Made by a program: the position numbers and the translations under genes | The notes under the pieces: model-generated | Databases searched by the model: none | What the model was told of the DNA's origin: nothing | Seen by the model: the letters and a program-made list of their open reading frames with translations, nothing else | Part shown: one piece after another, positions 1 to 12,032 of the stretch | Layout of the letters: every line of letters begins with the position of its first letter | How positions within the stretch are numbered: position 1 is the first letter of the stretch | Source: Syngnathus acus | Lineage: Eukaryota > Chordata > Actinopteri > Syngnathiformes > Syngnathidae | Length of the DNA stretch: 64,000 nucleotides | Reading direction: 5' to 3' | Assembly: GCF_901709675.1 (NCBI RefSeq) | Contig: NC_051101.1 | Location: 10,746,501-10,810,500 of the forward strand

Positions 1-97
1 AGAATTACCAGATAAACTATTCAAGCTTGCTACGTTACATGTTGGTCATGAAGTTGGCACTTAAATATTTTAGGTGATACTTGGGGGGAAAAAAAGT

Positions 98-3000
98 TCA
101 AAACAAGGACGCAGAGCAAAGACTCACTGCTGTGATGAATTTGTTGCTCTGCGGTTGGAGGTCTTCACTTTTGGAGAAGAGGGAGGAGGCCTGCACGGAG
201 GAAGGCCCCACGGAGGAGCACAGGAAAGAGGAGGATTCCTCATTGTTGTTGTTGTTGTTGTACGAGTCCAGGAGCCCGTCGGGGGGCCCGGGTAAGGTGA
301 GGGTGCTCAGGCCGCTCATGCTGTCATTGGAAGTGCACTGGGACGACGTCTCGGAACTTTCCGTGACTGACACACAAAAGCATTTCTTCATTATGGCAAA
401 TAGTATGAGTCATCTTTTGTGCGGTCGAGGCAAGTTAAGGAAATCTGAAAAATGTTTCCGGTTTGCTCATCTTATTTTGTTTTATTTAGTCAGCTAAAAT
501 GATGTGATGATTTTGAAATGAAATGAAAGCGGGCGTCCCAACTCACGCATGGAGGGCTGGCTCCCGGAGTCGTGCTCCAGCTCGTCTTCCTCGATGCAGT
601 CGTAAGGCCACTGGGTGAAGGAGGGAATGCCGGCCAGCGGGTAAGGATGAGCGTGAAGGTGCGAGGGCGAAGAGTACAGGTGGAGGTTGAGCGAGCCCAG
701 CAAGGAGGATGACGATTGGCTGCCCGAGGACGACGTGCTGCTGTTGGAGATGGTGGAGTGGGGTCTCTTGATGGAAGCCGAGTATTCGTACGAGGGTACC
801 GCGATGGAGGCCCTTGTCCTACATTCTGTTGGCAACATGAAGACAAAAAAAGGGTGATGTTCTGCTCTCTGCAAGAGGCGAGAACAGCTCAGTGTTCAAG
901 GTTGCTTGGGTTAATATAATAATATGCTCACACAACAAATATTTATTTATTTATTTATTTTATTATTTTTTAAATTAATTTGAAAAGTCCCAATCAATCC
1001 CATTGATTTTTGATTTTCTTTGGACTTCATGAACCTGCAAAAGTATTTTTAAAATAATCAAAAAGGGACATATTAAATTGTATTTTTTTCTAGAGTTTGT
1101 AAGAAAAAATACATAGGAAGAAGACCTTGAAAAAACAATTGATTAAATGGCAAGTAAGTCTCACCAGACCCCTTCATGATATAGTCGATGGCTCTGTCAT
1201 TGATGGCTGCATCACTGGGCTTAATGTCCATGAAAGGCTTGCTCCCAATGCCCATTGACACCATCTCCTGAATGCGCAACTCTGCGAGACAAGACAGCCC
1301 TCAAACAAAATACTCAACAATCAATGAAAACGCTTGATGAAGAAACGCTCACCCCTGTTTCGTAACGCCTGCCTCCACAGGATCTTCCCTATGATGGAAG
1401 TCCACACCGCCTTGATCTCCACAGAGCTTGCTTGTAGGATAAACGTGTCTTGGGATTTCCTTCGGCGGAACCAAATCTCAAAGCGCAGGCCGCTATCGCC
1501 AACATTTTCAGTCATACCAATCTCTGCTGTCTATAAAAAAAAAAAATACTCAGTTTCTGAAAGCTGACTGTCACTAAAAATAAAACGCTTACTTTATAGG
1601 ATTGTTTGTAGATGTAAATGTCATATCCTCCTTCTATCTTTTTGGTCTTGCTGAAGAGGATGAGGTCTTCAAACAAGAAGACGTGGCGGAGGTACTTCCT
1701 TCGTCCGCACCAGACGATGAACTCATCTTGGCAGCGAAGTTGACCTTGTTCCTTTAGGTTCACCTAGACAGGAAACATCTCGGGTCACATGCGTCACACA
1801 CAACAATGGAAGCTCTGGCGGGATGCTGACCTCACTACTGTATACAAAAAAAGAAGACATCAAGTTCAAAAACACACCACAGCAAAGAGTATTGGGACAT
1901 GAGCTTCCTTTAAGAATTTCAAGGTTTTCTCTGGATATTTTTGTTCTTTTGTCTCAAGTAGCAGTGTAACGATTAATGGGCAACTAATCATTTTTAAATT
2001 AATCAATCGTGATTTTTTTAATCATTTAGATATTTTTAAATCATTTTAAAAAGTCCAAATCCTCAAATTTTCAGATTTTCATCAACAGTAACATTGATGA
2101 ATTTACAAAATAATAAATAGATGAATAGATTATTAAGATATTTTTGATTTATTATTTATTCCAACCACAAACCCTTCAATAAATTCACTAGCTTCATGCT
2201 AACGCACAATGCAAAACACAATAGACGAGCTAACGAAAGTAGCATTAATGGACTTACTGTTTACATCACAGCCACGAATGGCGTCCATGGCTAGCTTCAC
2301 GCTAACACACATTGCAAAACACTATAGACAAGCTAACGAAAGTAGCATCAATAATGGACTATCTGCTTACGTCACAGCCCCGAATGGCGTCCATGGCCAG
2401 CAGGTCGTTGCCATGGCGAAGCTGGAACTTGACCATCTCCTCGGCGGTGCGAAGGTCACTCAGCTCTTGCGCTTGTGACTGGCCGCACTCCTTGATGAGG
2501 TCCTTCAGCAGCAGGGCATATTTACTCATCCTCTGGATGGGCTTCAGCAGGTAGGATGCCAAGTCCATCTTGTCCCCCAGATCCAGCTGTTTATTCTGGG
2601 ATGCGAGAGGACCGTTAGGAATGTGCCATGTTTTATCTGTTCATTTTTTTTCCTGTATTTATTTATTTATCTTTAATTGTCAATTTACTGATATATATAT
2701 CCATCCATCCATCCATCCATCCATCTTCTTCCGCTTATCCGGGGTCGGGTCGCGGGGGCAGCAGCTTCAGGAGGGACTCCCAGACTTCCCTCTCCCCAGC
2801 TACTTCATCTAGCTCATCCCGGGGGATCCCAAGGCGTTCCCAGGCCAGCCGAGAGACATAGTCTCTCCAGCGCGTCCTGGGTCGTCCCCGGGGTCTCCTA
2901 CCGGTGGGACATGCCCGGAACACCTCCCCAGGGAGGCGTCCAGGAGGCATCCTGATGAGATGCCCGAGCCACCTCATCTGGCTCCTCTCAACGTGGAGGA

Positions 3001-6000
3001 GTAGCGACTCTACTCCGAGTCTCTCCCGGATGACCGAACTTCTCACCCTATCTCTAAGGGAGAACCCGGACATCCTGCGGAGAAAACTCATTTCGGCCGC
3101 TTGTATCCGGGATCTCGTTCTTTCGGTCACGACCCATAGCTCGTGACCATAGGTGAGGGTAGGAGCGTAAATCGACCGGTAAATTGAGAGCTTTGCCTTT
3201 TGGCTCAGCTCTCTCTTTACCACGACGGACCGGTACAGAGTCCGCATTACTGCCGACGCTGCACCGATCCGCCTGTCGATCTCACGCTCCATCCTCCCCT
3301 CACTCGTGAACAAGACCCCAAGATACTTAAACTCCTCCACTTGGGGCAGGATCTCATCCCCGATCCGGAGAGGGCATTCCACCCTTTTCCGATCGAGGAC
3401 CATGGACTCGGATTTGGAGGTGCTGACCCTCATCCAAATCCGATATATATATATTTTTTTAAAATATTTTTTTCTTTAATTGTCAATTGACTGAGAAGTA
3501 CCGACCGGAGACGCATTTTACACTCTCTTAAATACATTTTTATTTTATTTTTTTAACAACACACCTTATACGTCGGCACCATTGTGGATCAGTGCTGACC
3601 TTTTTTACCCAGCGAAGAATGTTACCAGAGTTTCCAGACGCACCTTAAAGAATTCGTTCCCATGGCTGCTGAGCAGGGAGTCGGAGCGGGGTTTATTCTT
3701 GCTGTACAGGGCATACATTCCAAACTGATCCTCCTGCACACACGAACACAATTAACAAGTTAGAACACTCCGGAAAATAAACCGGCGTGTCAGCATGAGC
3801 TCCTGCACACCGTGGAAGTGATTTAAATTACGAGCTGTGTGTTATTAACTGTTTAACTGCAAGGCTGGACTGTTTGACACTCACATGTCGGAGAAAGCAG
3901 CTGCTGATGGACAGCGGGGAGTGGGCGCGAGCTTCTAGATCTTTGAGGAAGTACTGGCTGTGAAAGTCCCACAGCTTCTCCACGTTGCCGAAAATGATGC
4001 TGCGTTTGCCGCGCAGGTCCTGGGGCAGATCCAGACGCTCCATCTCGGGGAAATAATGCTCAATCACGTAGCTGAGAGAACGAACGTACTCTCTCTCGGT
4101 GGAGATCATCTCGTCCATGATGTGCTGCATTTTACTGGGAACCGAAACCAAAACATTGAAAGTCAAATTCCACATTTTTTTAGATGAACAATAAAAAGTC
4201 TTCGGACCTGCTCTGTTTCTTGCCATCTCCTTCATTGTGCCTGTTATGGATTCTGGAGGGCGTCGACATACTGCGACTGCGTCCTAACGCTGGACTCGTG
4301 ACATCGGGTCTCTGCAGCATCTTCTCTGCAGATACGTTATTGGCCACCTCCAAACCTTTGATGTACACCCCCGTGTAACCGTGCACGTGGCTGGAGTCCG
4401 AATGTCCGCCGTCCCTCGGCGTCAGCTCGTAGCTCATGGTCTTCTTCATGATCTTCTTCATGGGTGACTTGCGGAGTCGGGAAGCTGCGGAGAAGATGGG
4501 CTCCGAGTGGCACGAGATAGAGGAGTCGATGGTACAGTCGCTGTCTGTGTCGTCAAACATCGACGGGCTCATTTTGCTGTCGGGCGGGAAAGTGAAGCGT
4601 GAGGAGGAAGAGATGGAACCCGAGGGGCTTTTGGAGAAAGGCTCATCGGAATGCGGTTTGGAGTTCTCGATAGCGAGTGGCGTAACGGTCCTGCTGGAAC
4701 AAGAAGAACCTTCGCATTGAAGTCCTCCCCCGCTATTGTCCGCTACACCAATTTGGATCTCCGCGGGCTTAAAAACATCCGTAAATTCCGAGGAAATGGA
4801 GTCTGAAGATGCTCTCGTGGCTCGGGCTAATGTGTCTTCCAGTTGCTGCTTGGTCTGCTGACATTTCTGCCACACGACGTTCCACTGCTGGACTTGCTGA
4901 GGACACTCCAGGGAGAGCACCATATCATTGAGTGGGCTGAAGTTGTCCATGGAGAACTTGCAGGCCTCGGCGCAGTAATCCCGCAGGGTCGGGACCACGG
5001 TGGGTGAAAGAGCTTCACCTGAAGTGTTGAGGTGACTGACGTAGTCCTGGCAGTGCTCCTGCCATTGGTTTACCTATGGATGATTCAAAGACATGTTATT
5101 TATTTATTTATCTATTTATTTATCTATTTATTTATCTATTTATTTATCTATGTATTTATCTATTTATTTACTTATAAATATTTATATTTTTATTATTTTT
5201 ATTATTTTTATATTAAGCCAAATTCAACGTCAGACTAGATTGAAACTGAATTAGCAGCAGAAAGTTGATATAAATTCTACCAAAAAAAAAAAAAGATGCT
5301 CTCTAACTTTTTCGGCGCACTTACAGAGTCATAAAATTCATAAAGGTTTCCCAGTACGTCCAGGTGTGTCTTCCTCTTCTCCACTCTGCTCAGGATGGAG
5401 GCAAGATGTTGCTTGAATTCCGAGGAAACGGAGCCAGGAAGAGACTGCGGAGAGTCTTTCACCATCTGCAGGGCATGCCTCTGCTGGTGCTGGCAACCAA
5501 CACAAGGACAACAGATTGCGTTACACTTCTTGATAAATCACATGACATTAGCAAAGATTGTCTTATTGTCAGATCCAGCGTTTTATTTTTGCAGATAGCC
5601 ATGGGCGTTTGCGCCGTTGTGGGTATGAACACAGCTGGCTCCGGTGATTCCTGTGTATTGGTATCCATTCAGTACTCGTCGAGATATTTACCACTGACTC
5701 TTTTAGAAAATGGTCCAAGCTCTCCTTCATGTCTTTTATGTTGTTGACAGTCAAAGAGAGTGATCCTAAAGGTGTGAGATGTTTATCTCCCTCCACATCG
5801 AACCACAGTTTGACCTGAAGTAAAATAAAATAAAATAAAATAAAATAAAATAAAATAAAATAAAATAAAATAAAATAAAATAAAATTAAATTAAATTAAA
5901 TTAAATTAAATTAAATTAAATTAAATTAAATTAAAGAGGGAAATAGTAAGGGCTCACCTGTTGTGTCTGTTCCTCAAACCTGCGCACCTCCAGGAGACTT

Positions 6001-9000
6001 TCCAAGTCCTTCTGTGACTTATTGGACAGAATGACAAGCTCATGGACCTCTTCGTCCACTTGGTTGTACAGCGCACTCAACATATCGACAGCATCCCTGA
6101 AGACAAGCCAAAATATTCACGACACGGTCATTCTTTTTTTTTTTGCATTAACAGGAAGTGAGAGGCCTCGCCTGCACAGTACCTGTAACTTTCGTTATCA
6201 CAGGCCTCTTCCTTCCTGATGCGTGCGAGGATGGTGCCCCCTTCCAGACGTAACCTATTTAGATGGCTGTCATTCAGCACGCACTTCATCAGATGCTTCT
6301 GCTGCTCCATCATCTGAGACACCTCCTAAACAAAACCAACATTTTGATCTGATATCCATTTCGGGGTAATTAATTAATCCAGGTCCAACCTGAGATGTCT
6401 TGAGGTTGCCACTGTCACTTAACGTGGTGATGGACTCCTGGAGGGAAGCGATGGCTTCGCTGCAGCTACTGGCAAATGGCTCGATTTTCTGTTTGGGTTT
6501 AAAAAAAAAATTAATATGGCTTGACAAATATAGAGAGCCACAGTGTTCGTCCCATCACCTGTCTGAAGAACATCCAGTGGTTGTGGTCATATTGGAAGGT
6601 GCCCTCAAGGTCACGCGTGAGCTGATTTGCTTCAACGTGCTTCAGCAGGGCCTTCAACGATGACAATGTTTCAGTCTGCGGCGAGGAAAAACACAAATAC
6701 GTCGCTGGGTGCACACGTGATAATAACTTTATTGACTCACCTGGATGTTGACAATGTCTCTTTCAGGTTTGGTTGCTGCCTCCTTGTCCGCCAGGAAAAG
6801 AACTGAGTAAAGTGCATTTGGTACCAGTGTCTGAAGAAACATGCATAAAATAAAATAAAGTAAAATAAAATAAAATAAAATAAAATAAAATAAAATAAAA
6901 TAAAATAAAGAGGGAAATAGTAAAGGCTCACCTGTTGTCGTGATTATAAAATTATTTACTTCTATCATAATGTTAAAAGAATGAGAGCATTTACTGGAGA
7001 AATGTTTTCCATATGTAGACAGAGCTATTAAATCTTTTTTTACAATGTCTGAGCATCTCGGGATCAGTAAGCCCGACTCAAAACATAATCATATGGCTCT
7101 TGCGAGTCTTCTGAAAGCACTCGCTCCGCTTCAAAACAGACGTGTAAGCACACGTTAGCCCTGAGGCTAGCCTTTTCTCAGAAGAAGTGCAGTCATTACA
7201 ACTTTAAGGTGTGCCTATTTTTCTGAAACGTCGAGCATTAGGGGAAAAATGTAAAAGAATGCGAAAAAGAGAGGAAGATAATTGGCTTTGCTTCAACACG
7301 TGAGGCCTGTAAATATTTACGGGGTCTTGGAAAGCAGGTCAGTGCACACTCGAGTGTCTGTGCTCACCTGAAATTCAGACAGCGATGACAAGAGAGCTGG
7401 AACAGGCGGTTGCCTTCTGCTGTCTATCACAACTGTCAGACCTTCATCACGTTTTTCTTTCCTACAACCCCAACAAGCAAAATCCAGTCATTTGGACAAA
7501 AAAAAAAAAGGAAAAATTAAAAAAAATTAAATTATTATATTTAAAAATTATATATTATATATTTTTTATTATATATATATAATAAAATATTTATGTGCCG
7601 TGAGGGAAATCGGCAACAATACTGTTCTTTTTTTTTGTACAAGTGGTTTTGACTTTGAGCTCTGGGCACTTGCTGACTAAAAAATGAAAACAACCGGTGA
7701 CTGTTGTCAACATACCGCAGTGTGGAGTGGAGGTAGACCATTAAACTGCTGAGGTCGTGCACCGAGCAACTTTCGCCTGCCCACACCTGAGCTCTGGTGC
7801 ACACCTGCAATACCGCCCTCCCACCACGATCTCTGCTTCCTGGAAAACAAAACACCAGCAGGGGTAGAAAAGAAAACTTTGAAAAGCCAACTACTTTTTT
7901 GGCTGCTCCTTACCTGGCAAAATAACAGCGCCGGATGCCAGCAGTTCCTGATTGACCTCTGACATCCGTTTAGGGAGGGACAAGTTACTATCATTGGAGG
8001 AGCTTGACGATGACCCCAACCCGATAGCTGAGCCATTGGCTCTTTTGGGGCTGTTGGACTCGTCCTCTGCAAGTCTCGACTTCCTGTCATCGCCGCTGTC
8101 CTCCTGCTGCCCTGTAATAATAATAATAAAACAAAATTTAATAAAAAGAGTGAAGCTTCCTTTCACCTCGGTGTGTTATAATCATCGTAACTGACACTGA
8201 CTCATACCGCAAACCAGATGTAGCATCAGCGTGGGTAATTTTGCCGTTATTCAACACGTCAGCACTTTGCTCCCCGGGGCCCGTTCAGAAGTACAACTCA
8301 GGCTAACAAAATTTCCACACTTAATCTGGATTGCGGCTATGTGAAATTGCATCCGAATAGCATTCATTGTGTATATCAATTAGCACTCATCTTAAATTAC
8401 ACTCGAGGACAATACAAGAACATTTGTCGCTATTATAGCTTGCGTGACTCATTCCGAAAACGAATAGGAAACTAGAAACCATGGCCATGAATAATATCAA
8501 CTGTGATTACTCCCACAGTGACGCAACCCTCCCTTTTGCAGATCCATTGCTGTAATATAAGGATAGCGATACTCATCCTAAGAAAGCAGAGTCATATTAA
8601 AGTCTCGATGGGATTTTGAAAACAAACAACAGTGGGTGACGGCGTGTGTGACACTGTTGTGTTTGTGGCCTCTTTTTCTAGTCCCGCTCACTTGTGTGGG
8701 AGTAAAAAGCAGCCAGCACAGCCTCTATTGTCTTCAAATAGTCCGTGCATTTCCTGTGCCACTGTGTGAGCGGGCTTGTGTTTTCCCCACGTTTCCTAAA
8801 TTGCTTTGTTTTCACAGGAAGTGACAAACGTCGAGTAAAGCCTCTGGAGTATTGTGAAAAATCTGCTTTTTGTGTCCAACGCTAGACACTGTCGAAGCTA
8901 AATTTGTAGCGGTCAGTGGGGATGGGAACTTGGTTATAAAGGAAATGTGTGGTTGGTTGAATCTTTCATGTAACTTTTTTTAATTTGTGTTGTACCGACG

Positions 9001-11426
9001 GGCCGCCTCATTGTGGGACATTGAGGTTCTTCTGCTTGGTTTACAAAATCTTTTGTAGTCTATGAAACGATTGTTGCAACAGCCGAAATGCAATCCCCTC
9101 TGAGATCATCTTCGGAATGCAATGGGGATGTGATATTTGATGACTTCTACTGTATTGTGATTTTTCTGATATGCTGTTGGGCTGATCCGATATTCCAAAG
9201 TAGGACCGAATGTTTTATTTTGATTAAAAAAAAGATACCAACATAATCAGTCACACTTTTATGGAGGACTAAAAAATTTGACAATATCTATTGTTGAGTA
9301 AGTAAAATTTGGGGAAATTTTAACAATTTTAAATAAAAAAAGATCAAAATAATAAACCAATTAAAAAAATAATCATAGATTATTACGATTATTTGATAAA
9401 CAAGCTGCTTATTTACCAGTTAATCATTTTACTGCCACAACATTGTTAAACATTTATTGGGCACTTAGACATCAAATTATAATATTGAGAGTGAGACAAC
9501 TGAAAAAAACGTAAATTAAAATACAACTAATTTTATTTTATTCTACTGATAATAATAATAATAATAATGTTGCTTTTATCACAATTATCGCCAAAAACCA
9601 TACACTTTTTTTCTCAAAAGCTAAATTCATATTCCAACCCATGAAAAATAAGTTCTGCAGAACAAAGAAAAAAAAAAAGCACTGCAGACGTCACCCCCGC
9701 GTTATCTGTTACCTCAGTTACCTTGCCCGAAACAACACAAAACAAAACAGACACTCGCTGCAAAACACAGCACCGAGCTGTGACTTCACTTTGCAGGGTA
9801 GGTCCAAGCCTGCAGCCCCACCCCCGCCCCCACCCAGAGGTGCCAAAGAACACAGCAAGTCACCTCTGAAAAGCAATCTGTCAACAGTGACGGCATTAAT
9901 GTTGTGAGCTGTCTCACCCTTGATGAGCTGTTGTAGCGAGTCTTGCTGCGGGCTATCGTTACAAAACCTGCCCACGTTAGCCTGTTCTGTTCTCCAGCCT
10001 CAAACTTTGTTTTCACACCCCTGCAGGTGTGTTATTTGGGAAATGATGACGATCATATATAGATTTGGATTCAAATCAACTACTATCAACATTTCATATT
10101 GTCAATCATGAAGAGTGGCACATACCCGCTACTTCTTTACTGCTCCTCTTTTCGCAACCAGGAAGCGAGGCCTCCACTTCCAACTTCCCAAAGCGAAGCA
10201 CATATCCATTCATCAGCTTTTTGGTGGAGATGCTCGCCGAGCCGCCGGAAGAAGATCTCTCCCGGTGAGCTTTACCCTGGCCAGCTTTGTTAGTCCTCTC
10301 CAACGACTTTGAACGGCGTTCGGCCCGTCTTTCCGCACTCCGTAGTCCCTTCTGGAAATAATGCAAAGGTGTGCTGGGCCTGGAATCGTCCCCACTGAGC
10401 CAGCCCCGACTCCCCAACCTGCGGGCTAAATGTTCTCGAGAAGAAGCGCGAGTATCCGGGCTGCTGCCCGGTGTGACGGAACCTTCTCTGAGGCTCCCGT
10501 GTTCCGGACTTTCTTCCAGGATGGACTCAGTGCTGGAGCCGAGGCTCATAGGGTTCTGCAGGGCTTCCATGTAGGATTTCCTGAAAAGTCTTCTGCTTTC
10601 AAAAGCCACCGAGTCTCTCGGCTGACGTCTACGAGGGCCGGGATTGCTGAGGTCTGTGCTGAACGAGAGCATCTTAGATGTTGGTCCTCTTTCTCTCCCA
10701 CCGCCGTCTTCCCCTCTGTGTTCCGTCCCACGCTCTTCTGTGGGGCTGATCTTAATGATGGGAGTTGTTATGTCTTCTCGAGTCATGCTATGGCTATCGC
10801 CGCCGGTCTCCGTGCGGTTTCTGCTCGGCGAGGTCGGTTCCGAAAAAGTGGAGTCGGCTCCTTGAGAATGGAGGGACTCTCGGGAGCTGCGATGGCTGTC
10901 CAGGGTTCCCGTGGATCCGCTCGTGCTGCAGGCGCTGAGTTGTCCGCGGAAGCCCACCCTGCTGCACTGCGCTTGCATGATGGCTTCCGCCGTGCTGCTG
11001 ACAAACAGAGGGTTGACCACGTTCTTCCACGGGGTCCTGTACACGGATTTGCCGGTTGTGAGCAGACAGTTCTGGAGCGGGTGCAGGTTCCGTTCGAGCG
11101 TTACATTCTGGAGGAACTCAGCGGTGAAGATGCTGCCGTACATGCTCTCCGCCACGGGGATCTCCACGATAGCTTGCCCGCTGGCCGACAAGCATTTTAT
11201 CGCGAGCTTGGCGGCCTTGCGGCCTAACGGGACAATTTGGAGGTAGAAGTCTCCTTGCTTTAGTCTGACTTTGTGCAAGGGCGACAACTGCAGGACAACT
11301 TTGTCGTGAATGCACAGAGGCCAGCCTTCATTGTAGAGCAGCAGTCCTCGAAACCTTAACTGAAAAAAAGAAAAGAAAGATACAGTTCAAAAATAAACAA
11401 TAATAAATAATCATTAAAAAATATAA

Positions 11427-11465
<39 letters not shown>

Positions 11466-12032
11466 AATTAAAAAACAAGAAGAAAAAAATTCCCTTATGT
11501 GTGTCTGAAAAATCGTCAGCATTGTTACAACATATAATTTCACTTTAACTACGCAAATGATGACTCACTCACAGTGATGAACTTGTCTGATCAGGCCTGG
11601 TTTCCAAACAACAAGAACAAAAATCTTGGTTGTGCAGAAAAGCCTTTGCGAGAGGATCCTCTCAAGTGGCCCAAAATACAAAAACTTTCCAGGTCGTTTT
11701 TGGAGGCCAGACTTCAGTGAAACTATCACAGCTAACGTCATTTTGTCATCAGAAAATGAATCAAGTTTGTTTCGGTCGTACAAGCAGGAACCCACATTAG
11801 ACAATCTCGAGTTTCAAAAAATGGAACCACTCACGCAAGTTTCTTGTTGGATGATGTGAAGAATCCTCTTGGCGGGAAGCAAGAAATCGATGAAGCAGCG
11901 GAGACCGTCTCCGCGGTACTGTCTTTCCACCACGCTGAAAAGCTGCCACAGGACGGTGGAGGCGGTGGCGTTGAAAGGTCGGTACAAGGCCGACAAGGTG
12001 CTTTGGATACAACTGTCCAAAGATTCAGCGTC
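98..12032 (-). CDS. plekhg4b: PLEKHG4B-like Rho guanine nucleotide exchange factor (puratrophin-1 family)
   Basis: A Dbl-family RhoGEF, expected to load GTP onto Rho GTPases at the cytoskeleton. I join 22 minus-strand exons: 11835-12032, 10126-11359, 9918-9952, 7914-8106, 7716-7839, 7368-7461, 6741-6830, 6559-6675, 6390-6488, 6183-6325, 5958-6096, 5692-5814, 5325-5483, 4208-5073, 3885-4134, 3644-3733, 2371-2595, 1593-1763, 1353-1530, 1165-1281, 547-825, 98-366. They total 5193 nt, exactly 1731 codons with a TGA stop at 98. The N-terminal exon reads [15 protein letters not shown], as I recall for PLEKHG4/4B. A Sec14-like region starts near residue 540 ([14 protein letters not shown]), spectrin-like helices follow, then DH (about 1207-1390: [25 protein letters not shown]) and PH (about 1394-1520: FEIWFRRRK). 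The start codon is not in the 12032 exon, so the 5' end is incomplete. plekhg4 is the alternative name; synteny and the N-terminus favour 4b. Confidence 0.88.
2189..2400. repeat. Imperfect tandem duplication spanning an exon-intron boundary of plekhg4b
   Basis: Two units of about 103-106 bp lie head to tail, the first from about 2189 and the second from about 2292. Shared blocks are GCTAACGCACA/GCTAACACACA, GCAAAACAC, GAGCTAACGAAAGTAGCAT with one difference, and CGAATGGCGTCCATGG (2275-2290 and 2381-2396). The second unit contains the true donor and last bases of the exon 2371-2595. The first is an intronic copy in which the GTAAGC donor has become GTAAAC. The intact reading frame uses the 2371 donor. 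Confidence 0.85.
2371..4134 (-). other. plekhg4b: DH (RhoGEF) catalytic domain exons of plekhg4b
   Basis: Three exons (3885-4134, 3644-3733, 2371-2595) encode the DH helical bundle. Visible landmarks are the first conserved region [20 protein letters not shown], the middle [15 protein letters not shown] and the conserved [20 protein letters not shown] near the end, then [15 protein letters not shown] leading into the PH domain. The exchange activity of Dbl proteins lies in these helices. The motif residues I can judge by eye are intact, so the exchange factor looks functional rather than decayed. The intron 2596-3643 carries a Rex3 retrotransposon, and the 3' end of the last exon has been partly copied in the adjoining intron. 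Confidence 0.85.
2699..3442 (-). mobile_element. 5'-truncated Rex3 (RTE-clade) non-LTR retrotransposon
   Basis: About 740 bp on the minus strand, inside a plekhg4b intron. It retains an open 3' coding part of 232 codons (3433-2735). Characteristic segments are [51 protein letters not shown] and a [13 protein letters not shown] tail near the stop, which I recognise as the C-terminal end of fish Rex3-like reverse transcriptases. The upstream endonuclease and RT catalytic parts are missing, so it is dead on arrival. The 3' end is a run of GATG units (2700-2725 read on the minus strand), the hallmark tail of Rex3. Near-identical 21-bp flanks at 2671-2691 and 3474-3494 suggest the target-site duplication. 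Confidence 0.88.
5092..5180. repeat. TTTA/TCTA-rich microsatellite in plekhg4b intron
   Basis: Alternating TTTATTTA and TCTATTTA units just beside the acceptor of exon 4208-5073. It is a simple repeat with no coding potential and forms the 5' part of the intron on the gene strand. Confidence 0.85.
5817..5935. repeat. Compound TAAAA/TAAAT microsatellite abutting a splice acceptor
   Basis: About 65 bp of AAAAT units followed by about 50 bp of AAATT units. On the gene strand it reads as a T-rich run that ends a few bases before the acceptor of exon 5692-5814, so the repeat itself supplies the polypyrimidine tract. The whole intron (5815-5957) is only 143 bp and is mostly this repeat. Confidence 0.9.
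6843..6937. repeat. Second TAAAA microsatellite carrying a copied splice donor
   Basis: AAAAT units (6843-6908) are followed by AGAGGGAAATAGTAAAGGCT and CACCTGTTGT. That flank repeats, with one substitution, the sequence at 5934-5962, which is the true donor and exon end of exon 5958-6096. The copied block lies in the intron upstream of exon 6741-6830 and includes a GT-containing donor-like site on the gene strand. Confidence 0.8.
8112..9917. other. Intron of plekhg4b without recognised features
   Basis: A 1.8 kb AT-rich intron between the small exon 9918-9952 and exon 7914-8106. It holds short AAT runs near 9548-9567 and dense poly-A/T stretches around 9220-9560. No ORF here resembles a known family, and no structured repeat was noticed. 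Confidence 0.6.
11426..11467. repeat. AAAT microsatellite in plekhg4b intron
   Basis: About ten AAAT units within the 475-bp intron between exons 11835-12032 and 10126-11359. Nothing else was recognised in that intron. Confidence 0.85.

Noticed and set aside
2735-3433. Rex3 reverse-transcriptase tail as an extra domain of plekhg4b
   Set aside because: It lies in an intron between exons that join in frame without it, ends in its own stop and is followed by the element tail.
10430-11227. 265-codon open frame on the plus strand
   Set aside because: It is antisense to the large plekhg4b exon 10126-11359, whose minus-strand frame is longer, matches the family and is spliced in phase with its neighbours.
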